Assembly: GCF_030505395.1 (NCBI RefSeq)
Contig: NZ_CP130044.1
Coordinates: 62,001 to 126,000 of the forward strand
Direction: 5' to 3'
DNA from: Asticcacaulis sp. ZE23SCel15
Lineage (GTDB): Bacteria; Pseudomonadota; Alphaproteobacteria; Caulobacterales; Caulobacteraceae
DNA: 64,000 nucleotides
Shown here: positions 44,195 to 52,816 of the stretch, one piece after another
Layout of the letters: every line of letters begins with the position of its first letter
Position numbering within the stretch: the stretch's first letter is position 1
The notes under the pieces: model-generated
What the model was told of the DNA's origin: nothing
Database searches by the model: none
Seen by the model: only the letters and a program-made list of their open reading frames with translations
Program-made: the position numbers and the translations under genes

Positions 44195-46087
44195 ATGATC
44201 CGCGCCCTGCACCATAGCGCCTCTACGATTGCGCTTTGTCTGTCACTGTCTCTTACCCTGTCAGCCTGCGGTGGTGGTGGCGGATCAGCCTCGGCCCAAA
44301 CCCCGCCCGTCACGCCACCCACTACCCCGCCGGTAGACGCCAGCGGCTGCGTGGTGGGTGACTATAAGGTTGTCTCCGGCACCCCCGAAGAAGCCGCCGT
44401 CAGATATGAGACGGCCCACTACGCCTTCCGCTGGAAGGGCGATGCGGTCAATATGAATGATGCGGTGGCCGCCGGACAAAAGCTGGAGCAGATTTGGACC
44501 GCCTATATGGGCCCGATCAAGTTCCCGACGCCCTATTGCGACACCGCTGTTAAGGGCAAGGCCAATATCAACCTTGATCCGTCGTTTGCGCTATCGGGTG
44601 GCCCGACCGGTGACCGCGATATGGGCATGTGGATTCACCCGTTGTCACTGAAAGACAACTGGGGACTGGCCCACGAATTTGCCCACGGCCTGCAAGGCTC
44701 GACGCGGGGCCTGCGCAATTCGCCCTATGTCGGCTGGCTCTGGGAAAGCCATGCCAACTGGATCACCCATCAGTTGCCGGAGTTTCGTTCCAACGTCCAT
44801 TGCTCGGAAATGCTGGTCAACTTCCCGCATCTTTATTACGGCTCGACCCGCGACCGGTACTGCAACTGGCAGTTCCTGGAGTACCTCAAGAACGAATATG
44901 GCTATGAAGCCGTCAATAACATCTGGACGGGTGCTATTGATATGGGCCAATCGGGTTACCTTGAGGAAGACGTTTTCGCCATCCTGATGCGTAATCAAAA
45001 ATGGACGATTGATGAGCTTAACACCGTCTTTGGCAACTGGGCGCTGAGCAATGTCAACTGGGACTACATCAATCCCGACGGCAGCGATCAGGGCGCAGTT
45101 TACCGCAACTCATATGGCTCATACGACAGCCGCGACGGTCAGCGCGCGCTCAGGGTCACCCAGCTTGATCCGATCGATCTGGCCAGTGGCCGTTTTGCCG
45201 TGCCGGAACTGTGGGCACCACAACGTTGGGGCTATAATCTGGTCAGGCTCTATCCCGATGCCGGGGCGACCCGTGTCACGGTCACCTTCCGCGGCGTGGT
45301 GCAGGATAAGCCAGCGTCTGCCCTGCCCGGTCTGAATAACGAACCGCAAAGTGTGCCGGATGCGAATTCCGACTGGCGCTGGGGCGTGGTGGCGATTGGT
45401 GCGGACGGCAAATCACGCATCAGCCCCGCCGTCGATGGCGCGGACGGCGACATGATCTTCCCCGTCAAGGCCGACGATAAGGCGCTCTATATGGTCGTGG
45501 TCGGCACGCCAAAAGTTCACCAGAAAATCGCGTGGGATCAGGCTTATTACTCGCTCTACCGCTATCCGTGGATGGTGCAGCTTGAGGGGGCCAAACCCGA
45601 AGGTTTTCAGGCGGGTGCCCTAAACCCAACGGCCAGCGGTCATCGTCATGCCAATGGCGGTGGCTGGGTGGCAAGTAGCGCCAATGTCGCCTCAAGCGCC
45701 TATGTCGGGCCCTATGCCCGCGTTCTGGGCGGCAAGGTCTCAGGCAATGTCCGCATCGAAGACCACGCCATCGTCACCGGCGGCGACATCTCCGGCAATG
45801 CCGTCATCGGCGGCCTGAGTATCATTTCCAAGAACGTCGTCGTCAAAGACAATGCGGTGGTGAAAACCACCTTCATGGGCATTGGCGAGTTTGAACCCGG
45901 CACGGAACTATCCGGCACCGCCCAGATTTACGGCGATGCCGAAGTGCGCGGCGGGCCGAAACTATCGAAAGGTATTTATACCGGTATGGTCGATCAGGCC
46001 TCGCAAAACGATCCGAAACAGGGCTCTGAGCTTACGGCCATCCCCGCTGGTGTCACCGCCAAGCCTGCCTATGTGTGGCGTCCATGA
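44195..46087 (+). CDS. Svx/DUF6055-like gluzincin metallopeptidase lipoprotein with C-terminal beta-helix
   Basis: A 630-residue protein with a lipoprotein signal (TLSAC, Cys25) and a Pro/Thr-rich linker (TPPVTPPTTPPV). The catalytic part has HEFAH (H160, E161, H164) and a third ligand in WLWESHANW (E184), a gluzincin pattern. It resembles the DUF6055/Svx and AvrXca-type family; from memory, Svx of Pectobacterium atrosepticum was reported to degrade plant extensins. Residues about 485-600 form a left-handed beta-helix of short repeats (GNVRIEDHAIVTGG and related), a likely binding or display module. It is 21 bp after GH127 and overlaps the next gene by 4 bp. Family call moderately sure; extensin substrate inferred. 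Confidence 0.7.
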   Translation: MIRALHHSASTIALCLSLSLTLSACGGGGGSASAQTPPVTPPTTPPVDASGCVVGDYKVVSGTPEEAAVRYETAHYAFRWKGDAVNMNDAVAAGQKLEQIWTAYMGPIKFPTPYCDTAVKGKANINLDPSFALSGGPTGDRDMGMWIHPLSLKDNWGLAHEFAHGLQGSTRGLRNSPYVGWLWESHANWITHQLPEFRSNVHCSEMLVNFPHLYYGSTRDRYCNWQFLEYLKNEYGYEAVNNIWTGAIDMGQSGYLEEDVFAILMRNQKWTIDELNTVFGNWALSNVNWDYINPDGSDQGAVYRNSYGSYDSRDGQRALRVTQLDPIDLASGRFAVPELWAPQRWGYNLVRLYPDAGATRVTVTFRGVVQDKPASALPGLNNEPQSVPDANSDWRWGVVAIGADGKSRISPAVDGADGDMIFPVKADDKALYMVVVGTPKVHQKIAWDQAYYSLYRYPWMVQLEGAKPEGFQAGALNPTASGHRHANGGGWVASSANVASSAYVGPYARVLGGKVSGNVRIEDHAIVTGGDISGNAVIGGLSIISKNVVVKDNAVVKTTFMGIGEFEPGTELSGTAQIYGDAEVRGGPKLSKGIYTGMVDQASQNDPKQGSELTAIPAGVTAKPAYVWRP

Positions 46088-46857
46088 TCCGGCGCGGGTT
46101 TATCACGGCAGTGGCCGCCGCAGCGCTCCTGCCCGCCGTCTCGTGGGGGCAAGCCGCCCCCACCATGCCTGATGACAACACGACCGTCATTCAGGTGGCT
46201 CAGGCCAAAAACATGCGCACAAACCTGCGCACCCTGGCGGATCAGGGCGGCTACACCGGCCAAAGTCCGGCCAGCTTTGCCTTTGTCGTGCCCGCCAAGA
46301 CCAATATTTTAGGCGCATCGGGCGGCGGTCACGGTATCGACACCGGTGAATGGCCAAAGGACGCCCAACTGTGGCTGATCGTTGACGGTAATGTCTACGG
46401 CGGCGGCGGAGACGGCGGCAATGGCGGCGACATTCCGGGCGCTTCTGATGGCGGACGCGGTGGCGATGCCATCTTTGCGCGCGCCCCCATCCACATCATC
46501 GTCACCGGCAAAGGCTCGCTCAAAGCGGGCGGGGGCGGCGGTGCCGGGGCCAATGGCGGCGGCATAGCGGGTTCCGGTGGCGGCGGTGGTTTCCCCAATG
46601 GCCGCGAAGGGGCCGCAGGCTCCGCCTCCAATCCTGATGATCAGACGACGGCTGTCGGCAACAAAGGCCGCATCGGCACCATAGCCGGGGGCGGCGCAGG
46701 CGGCACCAAAGGCAATGCGGGCGGTGACGGCGGCAATGCCGGTATGGCCGGACAGTCCTTAAGCCGATCCGGCGGCGGTGCGGGCAATGCCGTCCGCAAA
46801 AACGACCACGCCGTCAAGATCGTCAACTACGGCCAGATCATCGGGGAGAGTTATTAA
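46084..46857 (+). CDS. Glycine-rich Tat-exported protein
   Basis: A 257-residue protein starting MIRRGFITAVAAAALLPAVS, with a twin-arginine-like signal and cleavage near SWGQA. The start overlaps the previous stop (ATGA), so it is translationally coupled to the Svx-like gene. The central 130 residues consist largely of Gly with Asn, Asp and Ser (GGGGDGGNGGD, AGGGGGAGANGGG), typical of poly-glycine II bundles in phage tail adhesins. The C terminus (VKIVNYGQIIG) also recalls such adhesins. I do not recognise an enzyme. A role in binding or presenting the glycoprotein substrate is possible but unproven. Confidence 0.7.
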   Translation: MIRRGFITAVAAAALLPAVSWGQAAPTMPDDNTTVIQVAQAKNMRTNLRTLADQGGYTGQSPASFAFVVPAKTNILGASGGGHGIDTGEWPKDAQLWLIVDGNVYGGGGDGGNGGDIPGASDGGRGGDAIFARAPIHIIVTGKGSLKAGGGGGAGANGGGIAGSGGGGGFPNGREGAAGSASNPDDQTTAVGNKGRIGTIAGGGAGGTKGNAGGDGGNAGMAGQSLSRSGGGAGNAVRKNDHAVKIVNYGQIIGESY

Positions 46858-46864
46858 CTCTCCC
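46844..46864 (+). terminator. Hairpin overlapping the stop of the glycine-rich gene
   Basis: GGGAGAGTT and AACTCTCCC form a 9-bp stem around the stop codon, followed by a T-rich stretch. Confidence 0.5.
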
Positions 46865-46930
46865 TGTTGTCTATTTTGAAACGCATTAATCGAGACCATC
46901 ATTGTGACAGTCTGAGCAACATCACACCAT

Positions 46931-47845
46931 TTAAAGTTCAACGACACGCTTATCCATATTTTTCATGGATGATGTCATACGCGCCAAATAGTTTCTATAC
47001 TCATCAAGTTCAGGATCAATCCAAACTATAGATTTTTTGTTTGTGCAATAATCACCTAAAAACTCAGATGCTGCCAATCCACTTAGTGATGAATTTTTGT
47101 AAGAATCCATCCACTTATCACGAGTGGTAATCATAAGAAGCTCGTATTCAGAAATGTTTGATTTTACATAATCTCTTATGTTTGCATGAATCCGACAAAG
47201 AGCAGCATAATATTCTCTGACGATTTTTTTCATATTTAGCTTCGGATGAAACTCATCCAGCTCACACTTAACTCTTTCATCAAAATCGCGGAGATTAGTG
47301 ATTTTATCTGATATAAAATAGAATTCGGTGGAATGTATTTGCTTTTCACGCCCCTCATCCCAACGCCCTCTATATCCAGCGTAGTGAATGGGGAAAAATT
47401 CGTGCTGTGAATATTTTCGTATCTGCTCCATTGCACGATATGCTAATGAACCAGACCGCTCAACATCAAATATATTTTTAACATCTGATTTTGTTGCAGA
47501 ATTTCCGGTCATAATTTTTACATGAGACACTGAGCTGTCTGCATACAATTTCCCAGACGACAAAAAAGAAGCCGTCAAACGACTAAAATTCGATCTCATT
47601 TTTTTAATTTCATAAATATTATCAAAACAATACATCATACGAGCAGTTGATTGTTCAGATATGAAATTTTCTATTGCTCTGTAATTTTCACTTATTAAAT
47701 AAAACTTTTCTTCCAAAGCCTCTAATGCGGACAAACCGAGACGAGCATCACGAAGAAATAGATATTCATTTTCGGTGAGTTCAATCGCACTCTCGTCCCC
47801 AAGGACTTTGCGGGTTAATTTATAGGTTTTGCGCGCTTCTGACAT
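46931..47845 (-). CDS. Hypothetical protein, AT-rich
   Basis: A 304-residue, mostly helical protein starting [20 protein letters not shown]. The start at 47845 has a strong GGAGGCGGGA ribosome site; an upstream start 18 bp before lies in that site. There is no signal peptide or membrane segment. The sequence is much more AT-rich than its neighbours, with many AAA, ATA and TTT codons, pointing to recent transfer. I recognise no family. It is divergent from lepA and separated from it by about 106 bp. It does not appear tied to the glycoprotein island to its left. Confidence 0.6.
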   Translation of the reverse strand: MSEARKTYKLTRKVLGDESAIELTENEYLFLRDARLGLSALEALEEKFYLISENYRAIENFISEQSTARMMYCFDNIYEIKKMRSNFSRLTASFLSSGKLYADSSVSHVKIMTGNSATKSDVKNIFDVERSGSLAYRAMEQIRKYSQHEFFPIHYAGYRGRWDEGREKQIHSTEFYFISDKITNLRDFDERVKCELDEFHPKLNMKKIVREYYAALCRIHANIRDYVKSNISEYELLMITTRDKWMDSYKNSSLSGLAASEFLGDYCTNKKSIVWIDPELDEYRNYLARMTSSMKNMDKRVVEL

Positions 47846-47951
47846 TCCCGCCTCCTCAATCACAATAGATGACTTTCCACGTCATTTAAATTCTGATCAA
47901 GCGGAGACGCGTGCCTTCCCTTTCCTTACGCCTCATGCTATCGCGGCGCGT

Positions 47952-49757
47952 ATGAGCACTGATTTATCCCTGATCCGTAACTTTTCCATCGTGGCCCACA
48001 TCGACCACGGGAAATCGACCCTGTCTGATCGTCTGATCCAGTTCACCGGCGGCCTGACCGCGCGGGAAATGAAGGAGCAGGTGCTCGACAATATGGATAT
48101 CGAGCGCGAGCGCGGCATCACCATTAAGGCGCAGACCGTGCGCCTGAACTATAAGGCCAAGGACGGCAAGTCCTATATCCTGAACCTGATGGACACGCCG
48201 GGCCACGTTGACTTTGCCTACGAAGTGTCGCGGTCATTGGCCGCCTGCGAAGGCTCAATTCTGGTGGTCGATGCGTCGCAGGGCGTTGAGGCGCAGACCC
48301 TGGCCAACGTCTATCAGGCGATTGATAACAACCACGAAATCGTGCCGGTGCTGAATAAGGTCGATCTGCCGGCGGCTGAGCCTGAGCGCATCCGCGCCCA
48401 GATCGAAGACGTGATCGGCATTGATGCCAGCGAGGCCGTGCTGTGTTCGGCCAAGTCCGGCATCGGCATCGAAGACGTGCTGGAGGCCATTGTCGCCAAG
48501 CTACCGCCGCCCAAGGGCGATGTCACCGCCCCGCTTAAGGCGCTGCTGGTCGATGCCTGGTACGACGCCTATCTGGGCGTGATCGTGCTAGTGCGGGTGT
48601 TTGACGGCGTGATGAAGCCCGGCCAGCAGGTCAAGCTGATGAACGCCGGTGCGACCTATAAGATCGACAAACTGGGCGTGTTCCAGCCCAAGGCGACCGA
48701 CGTTGAGGCGCTTGGCCCCGGCGAAATCGGCTTCTTCACCGCCCAGATCAAGGAAGTGTCTGACGCCGCCGTCGGTGACACCATCACCGATGAGCGCAAA
48801 CCGACGGCCAAGGCCATGACCGGCTTTAAAGAAGTCCAGCCGGTGGTGTTCTGCGGTATCTTCCCGGTCGATGCGGCCGATTTTGAGGATTTGCGCGCCG
48901 CGATGGGTCGTTTGCGCCTGAATGACGCCAGTTTCTCCTATGAGATGGAAACCTCAGCCGCGCTTGGGTTCGGGTTCCGCTGCGGGTTCTTGGGCCTGCT
49001 GCACCTTGAAATCATTCAGGAACGTCTGTCGCGTGAGTTCAATCTTGATCTGATCGCCACCGCCCCGTCCGTGGTCTATAAGATCTATATGAACAACGGC
49101 GATGAGATCGACCTGCATAACCCCGCCGACATGCCCGACGTGGTCAAGATCGACCATATCGAAGAGCCGTGGATCAAGGCGACCATCTTCACGCCCGACG
49201 ATTATCTGGGCGCGGTCATCAAGCTGTGTCAGGATCGCCGCGGGGTGCAGCTTGACCTGTCCTACGTCGGCACCCGCGCCATGATCGTCTATAATCTGCC
49301 GCTCAATGAGGTCGTGTTCGATTTCTATGACCGCCTGAAGTCGATCTCCAAGGGCTATGCGTCGTTCGACTATACGATTGAGGAATACCGCGAAGGTGAC
49401 CTGGTGAAAATGTCGATCCTTGTGAACGCCGAGCCGGTCGATGCGCTGTCGATGCTGGTGCACAAGGACCGAGCCGAAATGCGCGGCCGCGGTATGTGCG
49501 AAAAGATGAAAGACCTGATCCCGCAGCACCTGTTTGTTATTCCGATTCAGGCGGCGATCGGCGGGCGCATCATCGCGCGCGAAACCGTCCGCGCCCTGCG
49601 CAAGGACGTGACCGCCAAGTGCTATGGTGGTGACGCCACCCGTAAGAAAAAGCTTCTGGAAAAGCAGAAGGAAGGCAAGAAGAAGATGCGGCAGTTCGGC
49701 AAGGTCGAAATCCCGCAGGAGGCCTTTATTGCTGCACTCAAGATGGATAATGATTGA
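47952..49757 (+). CDS. lepA: Elongation factor 4 (LepA)
   Basis: A 601-residue translational GTPase starting [20 protein letters not shown]; 41 upstream in-frame codons lack family similarity and were dropped. G motifs: AHIDHGKST (G1), DTPGHVDF (G3) and NKVDLPAA (G4). The LepA C-terminal domain is present, ending [20 protein letters not shown]. LepA promotes back-translocation or assists 30S assembly. The small hypothetical gene at 49781 follows closely. Confidence 0.98.
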   Translation: MSTDLSLIRNFSIVAHIDHGKSTLSDRLIQFTGGLTAREMKEQVLDNMDIERERGITIKAQTVRLNYKAKDGKSYILNLMDTPGHVDFAYEVSRSLAACEGSILVVDASQGVEAQTLANVYQAIDNNHEIVPVLNKVDLPAAEPERIRAQIEDVIGIDASEAVLCSAKSGIGIEDVLEAIVAKLPPPKGDVTAPLKALLVDAWYDAYLGVIVLVRVFDGVMKPGQQVKLMNAGATYKIDKLGVFQPKATDVEALGPGEIGFFTAQIKEVSDAAVGDTITDERKPTAKAMTGFKEVQPVVFCGIFPVDAADFEDLRAAMGRLRLNDASFSYEMETSAALGFGFRCGFLGLLHLEIIQERLSREFNLDLIATAPSVVYKIYMNNGDEIDLHNPADMPDVVKIDHIEEPWIKATIFTPDDYLGAVIKLCQDRRGVQLDLSYVGTRAMIVYNLPLNEVVFDFYDRLKSISKGYASFDYTIEEYREGDLVKMSILVNAEPVDALSMLVHKDRAEMRGRGMCEKMKDLIPQHLFVIPIQAAIGGRIIARETVRALRKDVTAKCYGGDATRKKKLLEKQKEGKKKMRQFGKVEIPQEAFIAALKMDND

Positions 49758-49780
49758 TCGGGAACGGCGGCTTTTCTTAG

Positions 49781-50176
49781 ATGAGTGGTGAAAATCCAAC
49801 AAATCTTGTTGCCGAATTTGAGGCCGCATATGTTTTTCCACTCGCTCAATACGCTTGGCAAAGCGAACGGGGTCGTTCCTGCTGGATCGACCTTGAAATT
49901 TGGCAAGACGCATTGGCCGGGCCAGTTTCCAGCATCATAAAAGATGGAAATTGCGCATATGTTTACGCTCGTAATGATGATTATTTTGCGGGCGTAAATG
50001 ACGCGACTACATTGTATGCCAAATTGCAGCAATGGCACGGCAAGCTGGATGCGGGTCTGGATAGTTTTATCCCAACTACCCACGCCGAAGAGATTGACCT
50101 TACAGCTATGCGGCAGTTCGCAAGTAAAATGTGGGCTGTGGTCGAGAAGGCGATTGAAGTAGAGCGACGTCGATAA
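49781..50176 (+). CDS. Hypothetical protein (131 residues)
   Basis: A small soluble protein starting MSGENPTNLVAEFEAAYVFP, with no signal peptide, membrane segment or recognised motif. It begins 23 bp after the lepA stop and may be co-transcribed with it. The sequence is moderately AT-richer than lepA. It is followed by a 200-bp stretch of nested palindromes. I give it no function; the reading frame is uninterrupted and has a plausible start. Confidence 0.55.
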   Translation: MSGENPTNLVAEFEAAYVFPLAQYAWQSERGRSCWIDLEIWQDALAGPVSSIIKDGNCAYVYARNDDYFAGVNDATTLYAKLQQWHGKLDAGLDSFIPTTHAEEIDLTAMRQFASKMWAVVEKAIEVERRR

Positions 50177-50196
50177 GCGCCCTCCCCTAATAAGAA

Positions 50197-50318
50197 CTCC
50201 CCCTAATGTAGGGGGAGCTTCTGTTTAAGCGCGCTTAAACAGAAGAGGGGGTTAATCTTCGGCGCTGTAACCCCACCTCCGGCCCTTTGGGCCTCCTCCT
50301 CCCCTGCATCAGGGGAGG
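50197..50318. repeat. Nested palindromes (REP-like) between two plus-strand genes
   Basis: Three perfect structures occur in a row: CTCCCCCTA/TAGGGGGAG (50197-50217), a 28-bp perfect palindrome (50218-50245) and CCTCCCCTG/CAGGGGAGG (50298-50318). The CTCCCC/GGGGAG elements resemble the repeats at 50971 and 63274. They may terminate the upstream gene. Confidence 0.6.
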
Positions 50319-50389
50319 TTCTAAGAAATCAGTCCAAAACCGGCCCCCGTTCGTAGAAAGCGTAAGTTTTCACAACCGGAGCCCCTACC

Positions 50390-50971
50390 ATGTTCATTCG
50401 TCCCGCCGCCCTCATCGCCGCCGTCAGCACGCTGGCCTTATCGGCCTGCGTGTCACTGGATATGGCCGACAATTCGCAAGCCACACCGAAATTCGTTCTG
50501 GAAGACTATTTCGCGGGTAAGACTTTGGCCTACGGGACGTTTGAGGATCGCTCATCCAAGGTCATGCGTACCTTTACAGTCGTGACCTATGGCACCAAGA
50601 CCAACAGCGGCTTTACGCTGGATGAGCAGTTTCTATGGAGCGACGGCGAGCGTCAGCGCCGCACATGGACATTTACTAAACTCAGCGAAGGGCTTTATGA
50701 GGGCCGCGCCGGTGATGTCGAAGGGGTGGCGAAAATCACCAATCGCGGCAATGCTATCCGCATCCAGTATGATCTGAACGTGCCTTATAAGGGCAAGTCG
50801 ATCAAACTCAGGTTCGATGACTGGTCGCATCTGGTGGCCGATGGGGTGGCGATCAACCGCGCTGATGTCTCGAAATTCGGCATCCATGTCGGCCGCGCGA
50901 CTTTGAGCTTTATCAAGCCCGACGCGGATCGGCCTGTCGCAGATGAGTTAGGGAAATCGTTCGGTCAGTAG
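50390..50971 (+). CDS. DUF3833-family lipoprotein
   Basis: A 193-residue protein with a lipoprotein signal (TLALSACVSL). The mature part is a beta-rich fold matching DUF3833, with blocks FTLDEQFLWSDGERQRRTW and VDGVA-like FDDWSHLVADGVAINRAD. The family is found in many proteobacteria, is periplasmic or outer-membrane-anchored and has no firmly known function. It converges on the NtrC-type regulator gene across a palindromic repeat that begins at its stop codon. Confidence 0.8.
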   Translation: MFIRPAALIAAVSTLALSACVSLDMADNSQATPKFVLEDYFAGKTLAYGTFEDRSSKVMRTFTVVTYGTKTNSGFTLDEQFLWSDGERQRRTWTFTKLSEGLYEGRAGDVEGVAKITNRGNAIRIQYDLNVPYKGKSIKLRFDDWSHLVADGVAINRADVSKFGIHVGRATLSFIKPDADRPVADELGKSFGQ

Positions 50972-51100
50972 GGCCCCCACCACCCTCTTCGCTACGCTCG
51001 ACGGTCCCCCTCCCCAGTAAACTGGGGAGGTATAGTATTCATACTCCCCCGGCGTGCCGGGGGAGGTGGCGCGCCGAAGGCGTGACGGTGGGGGGCTCTT
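50971..51100. repeat. REP/MITE-like palindromic repeat, copy A
   Basis: About 130 bp with inverted ends of the CCCCCACCACC / GGTGGGGGGCTCTT type and an inner CTCCCCAGTAAACTGGGGAG (51010-51029). The inner 20 bp is the exact reverse complement of that in copy B at 63361-63380. It lies between two convergent gene ends. Confidence 0.75.
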
Positions 51101-51106
51101 ACAATT

Positions 51107-52595
51107 CTAACTCGCGTCCTTGACCATGCCCTCAAGGCCGCAGTCGCGCACTTTGCGATAGAGCGTTGAGCGGCCAATGCCTAAGCGGCGCGCAACTTCG
51201 GACATGTGACCGGCATAGACGCCGATGGCATGTTCGATCAGATCGCGCTCGATCTCCTCAAGCTTACGCAGGTGCCCCTTATCATCAAGAATACGCACCG
51301 GCGCGTCCTGATGCAGTTCATTAAAGGCGGCCTGATGTTCGACAATCACCTGCGGCAAGGTCGGCGCAGGCGCCGCCTCAACCGCCGTAGCGTAGCTGGC
51401 GGTGGCCGGCATAGGCGCACTCTGGCCGCTGATGGCCGGGAAATCGAACGCCTGCAAATGCGGCGTATCGGACAGAACGATAGCGCGGTAGATGGTGTTT
51501 TCCAACTGACGGACATTGCCGGGCCAGTCATACTGGGTCAGCATGTGCAGGGCTTCAGGCGAGACGCCGGTGACGCGCTTGCCTTCTTCGATATTGAAGC
51601 GGCGGATAAAGTGCTCCACCAGCGCCGGAATGTCTTCGCGGCGTTCGCGCAAAGACGGCGCATCGACCGGAAAGACGTTCAGGCGGTAAAACAGGTCTTC
51701 GCGGAAAGCCCCGGCCTTGACCTGATCCTGCAAGTTACGGTTGGTCGCCGAAATGATGCGGACATCGACCTTGACCGGGCGCTTTGAGCCGACCGGATCA
51801 ATCTCGCCTTCCTGCAACGCGCGCAGCAGCTTGACCTGCATGTCGAGCGGCAGTTCCCCGATTTCATCAAGGAACAAAGTCCCGCCATTGGCTTCCTGGA
51901 ACTTGCCCAGATGCTTATCCGACGCGCCGGTGAACGAGCCTTTTTCGTGGCCGAAGAGAATGAACTCAACCAAATTTTCCGGCAAGGCGCCGCAGTTAAC
52001 AGCCACAAACGGCTTGCCCGCCCGTTCCGATGAGCCCTGAATGGCACGCGCGATGAGTTCCTTACCGACCCCGCTTTCGCCCAGGATCAGCACCGGAATG
52101 TTCGACTTGGCAGCGCGTTCACCCAGACGGCGGACCATCAGCATGGCCTGAGACGCACCGACCAGATCATCAAACGAGGTGCGGCCGGTAGTGTGTTTCT
52201 TAAGGCGCTGCACTTCGGCGACCATATCGCCCATTTGCAGCGCGTTACGGACGCTGACGACGATGCGCTCAGGTGACGCGGGCTTGATGAAAAAATCCTG
52301 CGCCCCGGCCTGCATGGCCTTAACGACCGTGTCGATCCCGCCAGACGCGGTCAGCACCACCACCGGAGTCTTTGATACCAGCAGCGCGGATATCTTTTAG
52401 GGTATCAATGCCCGATTGCCCCGGCATGACCAGATCCAGAATGACGGCATCAATGGTCTGCCCACCCGACAGGCGATCATAGGCCTGCGCACCGTTCTCG
52501 GCATGCACCACCCCAAACCCTTCGCGTTCCAGAACGGCCTGAATCAGGCGACGCTGCGTCGGATCGTCATCGGCGATCAGTATCGTCTTAGCCAT
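51107..52595 (-). pseudogene. NtrC-family sigma-54 response regulator, frame broken in the receiver domain
   Basis: Reading from 52595 gives MAKTILIADDDPTQRRLIQA, a receiver domain with phospho-acceptor D54 (VILDLVMP). The frame then breaks near 52367: after IRAAGIKD it continues as SGGGAD, while the correct sequence (PVVVLTASGGID, FIKPAS) is in the next frame and runs to 51107. Net change is +1 nt or -2 nt. The rest is normal: AAA+ with GESGVGKE, the GSFTGAS (GAFTGA-type) loop that contacts sigma-54, Walker B FLDEIGEL and a Fis-type HTH (VARRLGIGRSTLYRKV). It is either a real mutation that separates receiver and output, or a sequencing error. A GTG at 52363 could still start an unreceived AAA+/HTH protein. 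Confidence 0.8.
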
Positions 52596-52816
52596 GTAAA
52601 CACCCATCTCATCTAATTATCAGTTGCGGACATTTCCGCTAAACCGGATTATTTTGAGACAGGTTTACCCCCATCAGGTGAAAATCACGTCAAGACATGT
52701 GGTTAATGTATCGTTTCAGTACGGTCTCTCACAGCTCGACATATCGACGTTATCTAATTTTGTCGTCAAATTCAGATACCTCTCGATTTTTGACAGCGGT
52801 TGTGGTTGAACGCGAC

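Noticed and set aside
46381-46800. GC-rich near-repeats that look like a tandem array
   Set aside because: They are simply Gly, Asn and Asp codons of the glycine-rich protein, with irregular spacing; not CRISPR or a satellite.
5590-46857. Prophage or integrative element carrying the island
   Set aside because: No integrase, transposase, att-like direct repeats or tRNA gene was seen at either border, so mobility cannot be supported from the window.
52361-52375. Programmed frameshift in the NtrC-type regulator
   Set aside because: There is no slippery heptamer, SD-like stimulator or hairpin right after the site; a mutation or sequence error is simpler.
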